A DNA stretch of 64,000 nt, from positions 71,935 to 135,934 of the forward strand of contig CACYHE010000005.1 of assembly GCA_902774185.1 (NCBI GenBank), read 5' to 3'. Positions within the stretch are counted from its first letter, which is position 1; each line of letters starts with the position of its first letter. The position numbers were made by a program, and so were the translations under genes. The notes under the pieces are model-generated. The model had not been told where the DNA came from, did no database searches, and worked only from the letters and a program-made list of their open reading frames with translations. Shown here piece by piece: positions 1 to 9,500 of this stretch. The stretch comes from an uncultured Bacteroidales bacterium (GTDB taxonomy: Bacteria; Bacteroidota; Bacteroidia; Bacteroidales; Paludibacteraceae).

Positions 1-767
1 GACTGTGCGATCTCCGCTTCGTGGTGCGGGAAGATGAGGTCCAATCCGCCACCGTGAATATCGAACCGCTCACCGAGGTATTTGGTTCCCATTGTAGAAC
101 ACTCCATATGCCAACCTGGGAATCCTTCCGACCAAGGCGAAGGCCAATGCATGATATGTTCCGGTGCGGCTTTCTTCCACAGGGCGAAGTCATAACTGTG
201 TTTCTTCTCCTCCTGACCGTCCAGTTCGCGTGTCTCGGTGACGATATCGTTGAGGTTACGACCGGACAGTTTACCGTACGGATAGTCTTTGGCGTATTTC
301 TCCACGTCCATATAGACGGAACCGTTGGAGACGTAGGCATAACCCTTATCGAGGATGCGTTGCACGAAGGCGATCTGCTCGATGATATGTCCCGATGCAT
401 GGGGTTCGATAGACGGCGGTAATACGTTGAGCGCTGCCATGTCACGATGGTAACGGTTGGTGTAGTACTGCACGACCTCCATCGGTTCGAGTTGTTCGAG
501 CCGGGCTTTCTTAGCGATCTTGTCCTCGCCCTCGTCCGCATCGTGCTCCAAGTGTCCCACATCGGTGATATTACGCACATAGCGCACCTTATAACCCAAG
601 TACTGCAGGTAGCGGTACAGTAAGTCAAACGTGATCGCCGGACGCGCATGACCCAGATGGGCATCGCCGTACACGGTAGGACCGCATACATACATGCCTA
701 CGTGTCCTTCGTGCAGCGGTTTGAACGTCTCTTTAAAACGAGTTAATGAATTATAAATTTCTAACAT
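1..767 (-). CDS. cysS: Cysteinyl-tRNA synthetase, N-terminal half (cut by window edge)
   Basis: Charges tRNA-Cys with cysteine in the cytoplasm (class I synthetase). It reads leftwards from an ATG at 767 and is cut by the window edge near residue 255, so about half of a usual 460-490-residue enzyme is present and the KMSKS half is outside. Seen: HLGH (HIGH-class motif) at residues 37-40 inside [11 protein letters not shown]; Cys28 in VCGPT, the first zinc ligand of the family; WHMECS; and [15 protein letters not shown], which carries the later zinc/cysteine-binding residues, right at the edge. No frame break is visible. nagB lies 65 bp upstream on the same strand, so co-transcription is possible; the gap is filled by degenerate short repeats. 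Identity is secure. Confidence 0.95.
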   Translation of the reverse strand, partial: MLEIYNSLTRFKETFKPLHEGHVGMYVCGPTVYGDAHLGHARPAITFDLLYRYLQYLGYKVRYVRNITDVGHLEHDADEGEDKIAKKARLEQLEPMEVVQYYTNRYHRDMAALNVLPPSIEPHASGHIIEQIAFVQRILDKGYAYVSNGSVYMDVEKYAKDYPYGKLSGRNLNDIVTETRELDGQEEKKHSYDFALWKKAAPEHIMHWPSPWSEGFPGWHMECSTMGTKYLGERFDIHGGGLDLIFPHHEAEIAQ

Positions 768-772
768 CTAAT

Positions 773-836
773 TATTTACCATTTTGTCATTTACCATATA
801 CCATTTATTTAGTCATTTGGTAAATTAGTCATTTAG
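773..836. repeat. Degenerate 7-nt repeat stretch (ATTTACC / ATTAGTC)
   Basis: The gap between nagB and cysS consists of imperfect heptamer-like units (ATTTACC, ATTTTGTC, ATTTACC, ATATACC, ATTTGGTAA, ATTAGTC, ATTTAGA). It reaches into the nagB stop codon. It is the most degraded member of the short-repeat families in this window. Confidence 0.5.
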
Positions 837-1642
837 AGAAGCGTAGCGGGATCCAGATTATTGCGTTCGATGTCTTTGAAGTAGTTGAAGGTACCCACTT
901 TGAGTTCTTCGCAAGCAGCTTCATCGCAAACGATGATACCGTGTTGGTGCATCTGGAGCATGGAGACGGTCCACATATGCGAGATAGGTTCCTCGATAGC
1001 GTGTTGGAGGGCACGGGCTTTGTTATGACCGTTCACCATGATCAGCACCTCTTTGGCATCCATGACGGTGCCGACACCCACGGTGAGGGCTGTCTTGGGC
1101 ACTTTGTTCACGTCGTTGTCGAAGAAACGGCTGTTAGCGATGATGGTGTCGGTAGTCAGCTCTTTCTTACGGGTACGGCTGGTGAGCGATGAACCCGGTT
1201 CGTTGAAGGCGATATGACCGTCCGGACCGATACCGCCGAGGAACAGATGGATACCGCCGATATTCTTGATTTTCTCTTCGTAACGGGCACACTCGGCTAC
1301 GAGGTCGGGTGCGTTGCCGTTCAGAATATTGACATTCTCTTTGCGGATGTCGATATGACTGAAGAAGTTATTCCACATGAAGCTGTGGTAGCTCTCGGGA
1401 TGGTCTTCCGGCAGGTTGACATACTCGTCCATGTTAAAGGTTACCACATTGCGGAAGGATACTTTTCCGGCTTTATTCAGTTCAATGAGGGCACGGTACA
1501 TGCCGAGCGGGGACGAGCCGGTAGGAAGACCGAGCACGAAAGGTTTGCTCTCTTTGGGGTCAAACTCATTGATACGTTTTGCTACATAGTTCGCAGCCCA
1601 CTGACTGAGCAGGTCATACGAAGGTTCGATAATAACTCTCAT
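833..1642 (-). CDS. nagB: Glucosamine-6-phosphate deaminase
   Basis: Converts glucosamine-6-phosphate to fructose-6-phosphate and ammonia in amino-sugar catabolism (cytoplasmic). At 269 residues it is close to the family norm of about 266. Seen: FNMDEYVNL, holding the aspartate that acts in ring opening, and [17 protein letters not shown], the loop with the catalytic Asp, His and Glu of the NagB family; [15 protein letters not shown] near the N-terminus is the phosphate-binding loop. The ATG at 1642 begins [10 protein letters not shown], the usual start. A 144-bp gap with inverted heptamer arrays separates it from the upstream thioredoxin-like lipoprotein gene, so it may have its own transcript, but I found no clean -33/-7 pair there. 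Confidence 0.95.
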   Translation of the reverse strand: MRVIIEPSYDLLSQWAANYVAKRINEFDPKESKPFVLGLPTGSSPLGMYRALIELNKAGKVSFRNVVTFNMDEYVNLPEDHPESYHSFMWNNFFSHIDIRKENVNILNGNAPDLVAECARYEEKIKNIGGIHLFLGGIGPDGHIAFNEPGSSLTSRTRKKELTTDTIIANSRFFDNDVNKVPKTALTVGVGTVMDAKEVLIMVNGHNKARALQHAIEEPISHMWTVSMLQMHQHGIIVCDEAACEELKVGTFNYFKDIERNNLDPATLL

Positions 1643-1649
1643 ATTTTCA

Positions 1650-1793
1650 ATTTAGAATTTAGAATTTACAATGAAGAATTAAGAAAGGACTATTGGAGTT
1701 TGATACGAACTTTCAAGATACATATGGCTCTTATAGTTTTGTACAAAAATCACCAGAACGCTTTCTTAATTGTTAATTCTTAATTTTTAATTC
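1650..1793. repeat. Two inverted heptamer arrays flanking an 81-bp spacer
   Basis: Five units related to ATTTAGA (1650-1684) face four TTAATTn units (1766-1793). AATTAAGAAAG at 1677-1687 is perfectly complementary to CTTTCTTAATT at 1761-1771. The spacer holds no convincing gene. The layout resembles a tiny element with terminal inverted repeats, but no target duplication was recognised. Confidence 0.5.
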
Positions 1794-2581
1794 AATAGGA
1801 TCTCTTCTATCTCGGGTTCTTCGAGGTTGACGCCGACGATGATACCGTTACGGTCAATGAGGACGGTATGCGGGATGTATTGCACGCCGTATTTCTCGGA
1901 ACACGGATAGTATTCTGTTTCCCGGATCTGCAACCATGGCATCTGTTCTTCCTCCATGGCTTTGATCCAATCGGCTTCACGTTGATCGACCGAACAACTG
2001 AGTATCTGCAGTCGACCTTTGGGTTGCCCGGCGTATATCTCTTTGAGAACCGGAATAAGACGACGGCAGGGACCGCACCAACTTGCCCAGAAATCAACCA
2101 ACACATAGTCTGTCTGACCGACGAGCTCACTAAGCGACAGGGCTTCACCTTCCGGTGTCAGACCGGTGAAGTCGATATAGGGGTGACCTTTGGACGTAGC
2201 GGACTGTATCAGAAAATGGTCATAGATCTCTTTGATCTGCTCTTGCTCCAACATGGATTCGGGCATGATGTCGAAGAGTTCCTCTTTCTGCTCGGCGGAG
2301 AAGAAAGGATAGATGTTCAAGAACAGCGTATCGGCGTACTCGGACTTGATGTTCTTTTTGAGGAGCAGGTAAGCGGAGTCGATGAGGTTGGTCAGCACGG
2401 CTTGCTGTTCCTCCATGCTCTGCGCTTCGCTGAATGCCAATTCGGCATTGGCTTCCAGGTTTTCCCACTCGGCTTTCAGGTTCACTTTTTTTCGGCAACC
2501 GACCAAAGCCAGGGTCAATGCCAAAGCGATAAAAATATACTTTTTCTTAGCCATAAAGGCACGATTAACTTCGTTTTTCAT
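1787..2581 (-). CDS. TlpA/ResA-like thioredoxin-fold lipoprotein
   Basis: Probable periplasm-facing thiol-disulfide oxidoreductase anchored by lipid. Seen: a signal peptide with lipobox LVGC (Cys29), a helical linker at about 35-125, and a thioredoxin domain from about 133 with VDFWASWCGPC, active-site CGPC at 169-172, plus the later cis-proline segment IPHTVLID. This matches the AhpC/TSA-Redoxin family of Bacteroidota. The annotated ATG at 2581 starts one base after the glgB stop, which suggests translational coupling; an internal ATG at 2554 (MAKKKYIFIAL) would give a more typical signal peptide and is an equally likely start. The natural substrate is unknown, and nothing links it functionally to glycogen metabolism beyond the shared operon. 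Confidence 0.85.
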   Translation of the reverse strand: MKNEVNRAFMAKKKYIFIALALTLALVGCRKKVNLKAEWENLEANAELAFSEAQSMEEQQAVLTNLIDSAYLLLKKNIKSEYADTLFLNIYPFFSAEQKEELFDIMPESMLEQEQIKEIYDHFLIQSATSKGHPYIDFTGLTPEGEALSLSELVGQTDYVLVDFWASWCGPCRRLIPVLKEIYAGQPKGRLQILSCSVDQREADWIKAMEEEQMPWLQIRETEYYPCSEKYGVQYIPHTVLIDRNGIIVGVNLEEPEIEEILLN

Positions 2582-2582
2582 A

Positions 2583-4742
2583 TCAATCTATTTTTTGTAA
2601 AACAACTGCACTGCGTGCCGGCAGGTACATCTTCAGCCAACCCTTGCCGTCCTTGGCGTAGAGGTTGTCATGCTCGGTGAAATGTGCCACACTGTCGTCG
2701 CTCAGACCGAAACCGGCGAACTCTTTGGCATCGGTATTGAGAACCACTTTGTATTGGCCTTCGGGTACGAGCATACCGTAGTCGGTGAAGGATTTCTGAC
2801 CGTTCCAGTTGAAGATGAACAGCAGGTCATTGCGGGAGTAAGCGACAACCTGGTCACCCTCGTTGTCCCACCATTTCATGACCCACGGCAGGTGTTTGCC
2901 GACATTATATCTCTTCTCGTCTGCCGTCGGGTTCTGGATGAGCAGATGTTTCTTGAGCAGATGCACCATCGCCTCGTCGAAGCGGTTGAGGTCGGCGAAG
3001 AAATAGTTGGGGTTATCCACCAGATCCCATTGACGACGGGCATATTTATGACTCCAACCGTTGCCCTCACGCGGGAAATCGATCCATTCGGGATGTCCGA
3101 ACTCATTGCCCATGAATGTGAGATATCCACCATTAATGGTGGATGCGGTAACCAACCGGATCATCTTATGCAACGCGATACCGCGATCCGCCATATAGGT
3201 CGAATGACCATGCTCGAAATGCCAGTACATGTCGGAATCGACGAGACGGAAGATGATGGTCTTATCGCCTACCAGCGCCTGGTCGTGACTCTCGGCGTAG
3301 GAGATGGTCTTCTCGTCCTCCCGTCGGTTGGTCATCTCAAACAGGATATGGCCGGCTTTCCAGTCCTCGTCCTTGACCTCTTTGATATACTTGATCCAGA
3401 AATCAGGGATACCCATCGCCAGACGGTAGTCGAAGCCTACACCGCCATCTTCGATGGCTGCAGCCAGACCCGGCATGCCGGACATCTCTTCGGCGATGGT
3501 GATGGCTTCGGGTTTGACCTCGTGAATGACCTTATTGGCAAGGGTGAGGTACATGAGGGCGTCGCCGTCTTCGTTGCCGTTGAAATAAGAGGGATAGCCG
3601 TTGAAGTCTTCGCCCAGACCGTGACTGCGGTAGATCATACTGGTCACGCCGTCAAAGCGGAAACCGTCGAAGTCATACTCGTCCAGCCAGAACTTACAGT
3701 TCGAGAGCAGGAAATGGAGCACTTCGTTCTTGCCGTAGTTGAAGCAGAGCGAGTCCCAAGCCGGGTGCTCGCGACGGGCACCGTCATGGAAATACTGATA
3801 GGGGGTACCGTCGAAGTTACCAAGTCCCTCCAGTTCGTTCTTCACGGCGTGACTGTGCACAAGGTCCATGATGACGTGGATACCGCGACCGTGCGCATCG
3901 TCGATGAGGGCTTTGAGTTCATTGGGCGTACCGAAACGACTGCTGGCAGCAAAGAAATTGGATACATGGTAGCCGAACGAACCGTAGTACGGGTGCTCCT
4001 GGATCGCCATGATCTGGATGCAGTTATAACCCAGTGCATCGATACGCGGCAACACATCACGACGGAACTCCTCGTACGAGCTTACCTTCTCCTCTTTGGA
4101 AGACATACCGATATGGCATTCGTAGATATAGAGCGCTTCGCGCGATTTGTTTGATGTCGTTTGACGTCGTTTGACATTGTTTGATGTCGTTTGACGATTT
4201 TTCCATTGGTACTCGGGTTCGTCCCAAACCTGCGCGGAGAAGATCTTGGTCTGCTCGTCCTGTACGACACGGCGTACATAAGACGGGATTCGTTCGCCGT
4301 AACCGCCGTTCCACTCGACAAGCAGTTTGTATAGTTGTCCGTGTTGGAGTGCGTTCTCCGGCATTTTGGCCTCCCATACGCCGTTGCCGATTGGCTGAAG
4401 ACGGTATGCCTCGTCCTTCTGCCAACCGTTCATGTCACCCTTGATATAAATGGCGGTCGCGTTCGGTGCCCACTCACGAAGCACCCATTCGCCTGCTACT
4501 TTCTTTCCTTTAGCATCGGTGTAGGGTTTTTGATGGTGGAGACCAAAATAGAGATAACCGGTAGCCCATTCGCTGAGAGGTTTGCCGCCGGTCAGTTCGG
4601 CTTCTTTGTTCCGTGCGTAGTCTGCGCGCGCCTGCAAGGCACCCTCATAGGGTTGCAGATACGGGTCACGCTCCACAATCTTCAAGTGTTTGGGTGCACT
4701 TTCGACTTTCGACTTTCGACTTTCAACTTTTTTTGTTGCCAT
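2583..4742 (-). CDS. glgB: 1,4-alpha-glucan branching enzyme (GH13)
   Basis: Introduces alpha-1,6 branches into glycogen. The 719-residue protein has an N-terminal CBM48-like domain (about 60-175), a GH13 barrel and an all-beta C-terminus. Catalytic signatures: GFRFDGVTSM with nucleophile Asp364, IAEEMSG with the acid/base Glu at 418-419, and SHDQ with Asp487. Two segments look foreign to the family. Residues 5-15 (KVESRKSKVES) are encoded by a 7-nt repeat array at 4698-4732. Residues about 183-199 (RQTTSNNVKRRQTTSNK) are encoded by five 10-nt repeats at 4149-4198, in a linker between the CBM48-like and catalytic domains where they should be tolerated. A strong promoter at 4783-4814 sits about 40 bp upstream. 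A glycogen synthase gene lies at 20997-22565. Identity is secure. Confidence 0.95.
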   Translation of the reverse strand: MATKKVESRKSKVESAPKHLKIVERDPYLQPYEGALQARADYARNKEAELTGGKPLSEWATGYLYFGLHHQKPYTDAKGKKVAGEWVLREWAPNATAIYIKGDMNGWQKDEAYRLQPIGNGVWEAKMPENALQHGQLYKLLVEWNGGYGERIPSYVRRVVQDEQTKIFSAQVWDEPEYQWKNRQTTSNNVKRRQTTSNKSREALYIYECHIGMSSKEEKVSSYEEFRRDVLPRIDALGYNCIQIMAIQEHPYYGSFGYHVSNFFAASSRFGTPNELKALIDDAHGRGIHVIMDLVHSHAVKNELEGLGNFDGTPYQYFHDGARREHPAWDSLCFNYGKNEVLHFLLSNCKFWLDEYDFDGFRFDGVTSMIYRSHGLGEDFNGYPSYFNGNEDGDALMYLTLANKVIHEVKPEAITIAEEMSGMPGLAAAIEDGGVGFDYRLAMGIPDFWIKYIKEVKDEDWKAGHILFEMTNRREDEKTISYAESHDQALVGDKTIIFRLVDSDMYWHFEHGHSTYMADRGIALHKMIRLVTASTINGGYLTFMGNEFGHPEWIDFPREGNGWSHKYARRQWDLVDNPNYFFADLNRFDEAMVHLLKKHLLIQNPTADEKRYNVGKHLPWVMKWWDNEGDQVVAYSRNDLLFIFNWNGQKSFTDYGMLVPEGQYKVVLNTDAKEFAGFGLSDDSVAHFTEHDNLYAKDGKGWLKMYLPARSAVVLQKID
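4149..4198. repeat. Five 10-nt repeats inside glgB (GTTTGAnnTn)
   Basis: Units GTTTGATGTC, GTTTGACGTC, GTTTGACATT, GTTTGATGTC and GTTTGACGAT lie in frame. On the coding strand they read TCAAAC every 10 nt, so QTTSN recurs every 10 residues in GlgB. Confidence 0.9.
4698..4732. repeat. Heptamer array at the glgB 5' end (ACTTTCG)
   Basis: ACTTTCG x3, ACTTTCA and ACTTTTT encode the KVESRKSKVES stretch at the N-terminus of GlgB. The same unit recurs at 62577-62604 and, rotated, at 62123-62150. Confidence 0.85.
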
Positions 4743-4782
4743 AATCGTATGTGTTTTTCGTTAATGTATTTCAATTTGGCCG

Positions 4783-4814
4783 CAAAGGTACGAAAAAAAA
4801 ATGACATACGCAAG
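4783..4814 (-). promoter_or_regulatory. Promoter of glgB
   Basis: Minus-strand -7 TACCTTTG (4783-4790) and -33 CTTG (4811-4814), 20 bp apart. The -33 box is exactly the four-base loop of a CATACG/CGTATG hairpin, and the spacer contains the T-tract that follows the hairpin. Confidence 0.75.
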
Positions 4815-4832
4815 CGTATGCCATTCTTTTTG
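4791..4832 (-). terminator. Hairpin plus T-tract merged with the glgB promoter
   Basis: On the minus strand a stem CATACG-CTTG-CGTATG (arms 4805-4810 and 4815-4820), extended by imperfect A/T pairing, is followed by nine Ts running into the -7 box. It would end leftward transcripts from the 4.8-5.4 kb region. Other cases: 25129-25169 and 57814-57855. Confidence 0.55.
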
Positions 4833-4854
4833 TTGCTACCTCTCATTTTTTCGG

Positions 4855-4882
4855 ACTAAAACGGGGTTTTAACGGGGTTTTG
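4855..4882 (+). repeat. G-rich 28-bp motif, copy 1
   Basis: ACTAAAACGGGGTTTT followed by AACGGGGTTTTG. Copies lie at 5141-5168 (inverted, identical over 28 bp) and 57866-57893 (direct). Flanking GACTA and TAGTC could pair around it. The region 4833-5170 otherwise shows no gene. Confidence 0.7.
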
Positions 4883-5140
4883 AGGTAGTCTTAAGGTGGT
4901 TTGGAGTACGATTGGACGACATCTATCATCCATCTGTCTGGTCGCGGCTTGGTCCCGTTCTGGTCGCGTTCATATCCCGATCATATCTCGGCTTTGATAC
5001 GAGAATGCCCCTTGATTGATACGATGTTCTATTTTTCTCACACGTAATCATCACGTGGTCATCACGTGGTCATTGCCTATGCAAAACCTATCCGGAAATG
5101 TTCTTTTTTACGAGATATGCAAACCTATACATAAGGAGGA

Positions 5141-5168
5141 CAAAACCCCGTTAAAACCCCGTTTTAGT
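5141..5168 (-). repeat. G-rich 28-bp motif, copy 2 (inverted)
   Basis: The minus strand reads ACTAAAACGGGGTTTT then AACGGGGTTTTG, identical to copy 1 and 258 bp from it, so the two copies form an inverted pair. It lies just beyond the proposed sRNA terminator. Confidence 0.7.
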
Positions 5169-5173
5169 GGCAG

Positions 5174-5325
5174 AAAAAAACAGGACTGGCTGCCTGTCTG
5201 CCCTTGATTAGGAAATCATATGAGCAGTAGAGCAGATGAGCAGTTGTTTTTTAATTTACTTCACACATGGGCGTGTGTGAAATAATTAGAATGAACTGCT
5301 CATCTGCTCTATTAAGATCGCTTAT
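5174..5325 (-). ncRNA. Candidate small RNA with a 17-bp hairpin
   Basis: A perfectly spaced minus-strand promoter (5331-5362) points at a region without a protein gene. The predicted transcript forms a long stem: 17-nt arms at 5229-5245 and 5294-5310 are perfectly complementary, and an inner 8-bp stem (TTCACACA/TGTGTGAA) closes a six-base loop. Downstream, ACAGG/CCTGT (5180-5197) followed by seven Ts resembles an intrinsic terminator, giving about 150 nt. No known RNA family was recognised. It could instead be a processed leader or a cruciform-forming site. Confidence 0.5.
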
Positions 5326-5330
5326 CGTTG

Positions 5331-5362
5331 CAAAGTTATAACTTTTTTTCGAAATATGCAAA
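5331..5362 (-). promoter_or_regulatory. Promoter of the candidate sRNA
   Basis: Minus-strand -7 TAACTTTG (5331-5338) and -33 TTTG (5359-5362) with 20-bp spacing. No protein gene follows for over 500 bp. Confidence 0.7.
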
Positions 5363-5428
5363 TATAAGTTTTGGGGAAAATGTTCGTGTATTACAGCGGA
5401 GGGGGTATAAGTGCTTTTTAAAAACATA

Positions 5429-6013
5429 TTATTCAGTCTTCTTATAAAAACGATACATATCAAAGTTATCCGGGTCTCCTATGAATCCCCAAATCATGCT
5501 TGGTTTGATTGCCCCATCTACTTTTTCATTATGTATATTCATATACACAACACATCCACCTTTATCCCATTGCATTCTTTCTTCCTTAGTCATTAGATGA
5601 GTAGGTATGGCATCTAAGCAAATTTGATAACATATCGTATCTCCGTGTGATACCTCCGGTGTTATTCTCCAGTATCCGCTAAAATTAAAGAAAGAACTCT
5701 TCTCGTCGGTTGTTCCAAAATAATAATAGTAATTATTGATACCTTTTTTATTAACATTATGTAATATGCATGTTCCATCATTATTAATTTCTATGATGGC
5801 ACCATCATCAGCAGTCCAAACTCCAACGATCTCAGTGGAATCAGGGCTATATCTAGAATATTTGTCCCAACGATCAAAATGGCTCCATCCGATGAAACGA
5901 CTTGTCAACATTGTCAGTAACGCGAATCCAATAATGGCCTTCCTTGCAATTAGTTGACATGAGCATAGTACTACGCTCAAAGCTAAACATGTCAAAACAA
6001 TGTACTTTTTCAT
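5429..6013 (-). CDS. Hypothetical lipoprotein, last gene of the RHS block
   Basis: Not recognised as a named family. The 194-residue product starts with a lipoprotein signal peptide (lipobox LCSC, Cys19), followed by a second hydrophobic stretch (about 24-38) and a soluble part. That part begins EIVGVWTADDGAIIEINNDG, which resembles the first strands of lipocalin-like or copper-resistance-type beta barrels, and includes SGYWRI. It lies 25 bp downstream of the small membrane protein gene and ends the AT-rich RHS locus. Position after a polymorphic-toxin-like gene makes an immunity or accessory role possible; that is inference from context only. Start ATG at 6013 is unambiguous. Confidence 0.7.
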   Translation of the reverse strand: MKKYIVLTCLALSVVLCSCQLIARKAIIGFALLTMLTSRFIGWSHFDRWDKYSRYSPDSTEIVGVWTADDGAIIEINNDGTCILHNVNKKGINNYYYYFGTTDEKSSFFNFSGYWRITPEVSHGDTICYQICLDAIPTHLMTKEERMQWDKGGCVVYMNIHNEKVDGAIKPSMIWGFIGDPDNFDMYRFYKKTE

Positions 6014-6038
6014 CGTGTTTCAAAATTATTGGGTAATA

Positions 6039-6557
6039 TTAGGATCTTTTTCTATCTATGGCTTTCATATATCGGATAAGATGTTTGATGCCATAACTTC
6101 TACTCTCTATCGGCAGTCCCAATTCTTTTTTATTTTTACGTAGAAAAAAATTAACATCTCCTATTCCGCTAGGAATGGATATTTTTCTTCCATCATTTAA
6201 GTTTAACTCTATTATTTCTACAAAGTTTGTGGACGCCGGCCCAAAATCATAGTAAACCCATTTTTTTATGTCACTTGACTTAAAAGTAATGTATGTTTCT
6301 TGGCGTTTATATACAAAAACCTTATTTGTAATATCTATTGACAGGCTTGTTTGCTTATTATATTTAAACATTTTTAACCGTACAAACACATAAGGAATCG
6401 GATACATAATCCAGGCTGCCGCAAAGAGGACATATATGATGCTGTTAGTATTAATAAATAAGGCAATAAATAGTCCTCCGATAAACCAGAATATAAATAA
6501 CGATATTATGAATTCTAGTGTTATAAAAGTAATTCCTTTAGAAGTGAAGATTTTCAT
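6039..6557 (-). CDS. Small membrane protein next to the RHS tail (candidate immunity protein)
   Basis: The 172-residue product has two adjacent transmembrane helices in the first 80 residues (LEFIISLFIFWFIGGLFIAL and a second ending PIPYVFV). A cytoplasmic domain of PH/YcxB-like flavour follows, with alternating strands such as KVFVYKRQETYITF and ISIPSGIGDVNFF. I chose the ATG at 6557 (MKIFTSKG): the longer reading starts at a TTG inside the RHS gene. It begins 14 bp after the RHS stop. Two-helix proteins with such a soluble domain often follow toxin genes, so immunity to the RHS C-terminal domain is a reasonable guess but unproven. Confidence 0.7.
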   Translation of the reverse strand: MKIFTSKGITFITLEFIISLFIFWFIGGLFIALFINTNSIIYVLFAAAWIMYPIPYVFVRLKMFKYNKQTSLSIDITNKVFVYKRQETYITFKSSDIKKWVYYDFGPASTNFVEIIELNLNDGRKISIPSGIGDVNFFLRKNKKELGLPIESRSYGIKHLIRYMKAIDRKRS

Positions 6558-6571
6558 AATCCATTTAATTG

Positions 6572-9500
6572 TTAAAATCCATCCATGTACCAATTACCCC
6601 AGAAATTGAGGCTACCAAAGTACATATTCAAATTATTGTATAATTCAATAAATCCTTCTCCAATTATTATAGATCCGTGTACCATAATATCTATCTCCAG
6701 TAGTGCCAAAAGAACTTCGGGATTTTTTGCGGCGAGCGTTGTTAAAGTTAACATTGCTGAATCGTAAATATTTTCTACGGTTACACCCTGGAATTGAAAA
6801 CGCTTGTATAGATTGTACGCTTCTGCTATGGTTAAAGCATTCGAAAACGAATGAAGAAACTTTATATATTCTGGATTAAGATTGAATTTTTCTAAAATAC
6901 GTGTACTTAAAGCAAGATTATATCCAAAAAAATTACTTTGCAATATATCATAAATTAATATCTCATCCGAGTTAAGAATATCTCTAATCAACAAAGGATG
7001 CTCTCTGGGGCGTATTCCATATGGCACAAATCTATTCCATGTATTATTAAAATATCCATTCCCACTAATATCATATTTTGCATAACTACCTTTTTGATAA
7101 CTAAAATCATCATATTGCCGCCCAATAAGTTTGTATCTAAGAAGATCCCAATATGTACCGTCCCATTGATCATCATCAACCAAGTATACTCCCTTGTCTG
7201 GACTTAATAAATCATAGTCAATAATAATATCATTTTCGTCCACAGCAATCCAATGACACGTTGAAGTTGTAAGCCCACTCAATCCCATCCAATCAATGGC
7301 ATTGACAAATCGGTTACCGGCATAGGAGTATGGCGATTGCCATGGGGTTTGTTCAGCAAGAGGATCCATTGAAGTAAATCGCCCGATAGTTGTATAATAA
7401 TTTCGGAAACCATATTCGTATTCGTTTAATTCATGAGCAGTCACTAACTCCTTACTGTTATACAGATATGGCTGCACACTCAGTGTATTTGATTGCATAG
7501 GTACACCGGAAGCATAATACTGAGTTTGCTGCACGACGTCATCTGTCGTGGATCTGACTACGGCACAGATATTGCCAAGATGGTCTTTGAGATAATGGAA
7601 ATATGTGCCGTCAGTATAGTAGCCGATGGTATTGTGAATGCGTTGTATTGTATCGGTTCGAGAAAATTTATTCTCTATGGAACCGGCATACTCAGTAACA
7701 AGAAAATCGATAGTATCCACATCCAATGCATAGTGAACAATCCCATGTATCGGTGTAATGGCTGTAGAAGGAACTGTGTAAATGATTGACCTGTACTTTC
7801 TGCCGGTAGCATCATACAAATTGACAATCTGATTGCCATTTCCAAACTGTATCGTATCCGGCAGATTGAGGTAGTTATATCGAATAGCTACTATATCGCG
7901 GTCGACATCAGATGCCAAATTACCATTCGAATCATATTCCATTGAATTGGGAATATGGGACATATTAGTAATAACATTAACATTATGATATTCAATCACA
8001 TTAAAAAAATCTCCATCCAGCCCGGCATCCGAAACAGATAATAGATGATTGCTGTTAGTACCGTATGTATAATCTAAATCGTCAATAAGAAAGGCCCCAT
8101 TATAATAACGTTTTAAACTGAGGATGTTACCTGCATTGTCGTACCCAAAAGATTCGCTCATCATCCATCTCCTTACAAAAAAATATTTGGATTCCTTCAA
8201 ACGATTTAAAGAATCGTACGTGTAAGCATATGTATTAGAAGAACCACCATATGTGGATGTGACAGCAGCAATATTACCATTATGGCATTGAGAAACCGAC
8301 TGCATGTTATTGAGAAAGTCATCTGCATAGTATAACTTCTCAGAGAAATGCTTGTTGCGGGTGTTTGTCAGCATATTGCGCATGTCATAAGAATACGTAA
8401 TCGTATCTTTATTATGCAACAAATTTTGTGCCAATCGTCCAATAGAATCGTAAGAAAATGCAGATAATGTAATTTCATCTTCATTATTGAGTTGATAATG
8501 GATTTCCTTAGCTCTTCCTGCATGGTCATATGAATAACGATAATGCTCGCGTACAAGTGCAGTATCGGGACCTTGAATGGTCATTTGTTGTGCAACCGAT
8601 CCGTCAAATAGATATTCGGTACTCGTCGTGATGTATCCACCAGCATTACGCGTTCCACGGGATTGTACTAAACGCCCGTGAATGTCGTAGTAATATGCCG
8701 TAATTGTAGCACCTGCTTCAGATAAGTTATACACCTTTGTTCCTGTTATACAACCTTTAGCTGTATCACAAGGACGACCATATCCGGTTTCTTGTACAAA
8801 ACCAAGATGGTTCTGTTCTTCCGAATTCAGTAAACTCATATACTCATAATTATCATAATAGTTGACTGTTAGCATACGAATATTGCTTGCCCCAGGTATT
8901 GAACATGTATATCCGACATCTGGTATTGCTTCGGATTGACTGCCGACATAATGCTCTACTTGCCACCGATCCGCAAAATAGGATAATAAAATTATTGGGT
9001 TGCTTGCTAATACAATTTCTGCCGTATAGAGGTTTTGCCCGATAGAATCATATGCGAACAAAGTCCATTTGTTGGCATCTTGCTGGTTGCCGTCTTGTTT
9101 AAGTATCAATTGCCCTATCTGATCATAAATCAGAATCTGTTCTTTACAACCAGGTAGTTTTTTGGTAATCATATTACCTCGCTCATCATATGAATAATAA
9201 TAAGCTATTCCTTTGATTACCGTATTGTTGGTTGTGTATGAGCCATTGGTCAGTTTAGATGTTGGTAAATTTGGTAGCACATACCGTAAACGCCCCAAAT
9301 CATCATATACATAATAAGTACGGCTACTCCCGCGTTCTTCCATAATTTTACGACCTAACATGTCGGTATAAATAGTAAGAGGAGAATGTCCATCTTCATC
9401 CGATGATGATGTTTTGTATAAGGTGGCTCCTGCGTAATAGGACCCGTCTGTGCAAAGAGCATTATTAAGATGATTAACAGTATATATCCGTACATTGTCG

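Noticed and set aside
2670-4154. Long open frame antisense to glgB (494 residues)
   Set aside because: Shadow of a highly GC3-biased gene; no family sequence, no promoter, and the sense strand encodes a clear branching enzyme.
4855-5168. GGGGTTTT repeats resembling ciliate telomeres
   Set aside because: Only two G-tracts per copy, embedded in a longer conserved motif inside a bacterial intergenic region.
6039-6593. TTG start at 6593 for the membrane protein
   Set aside because: It lies inside the RHS coding end; an ATG at 6557 after the RHS stop is more natural.
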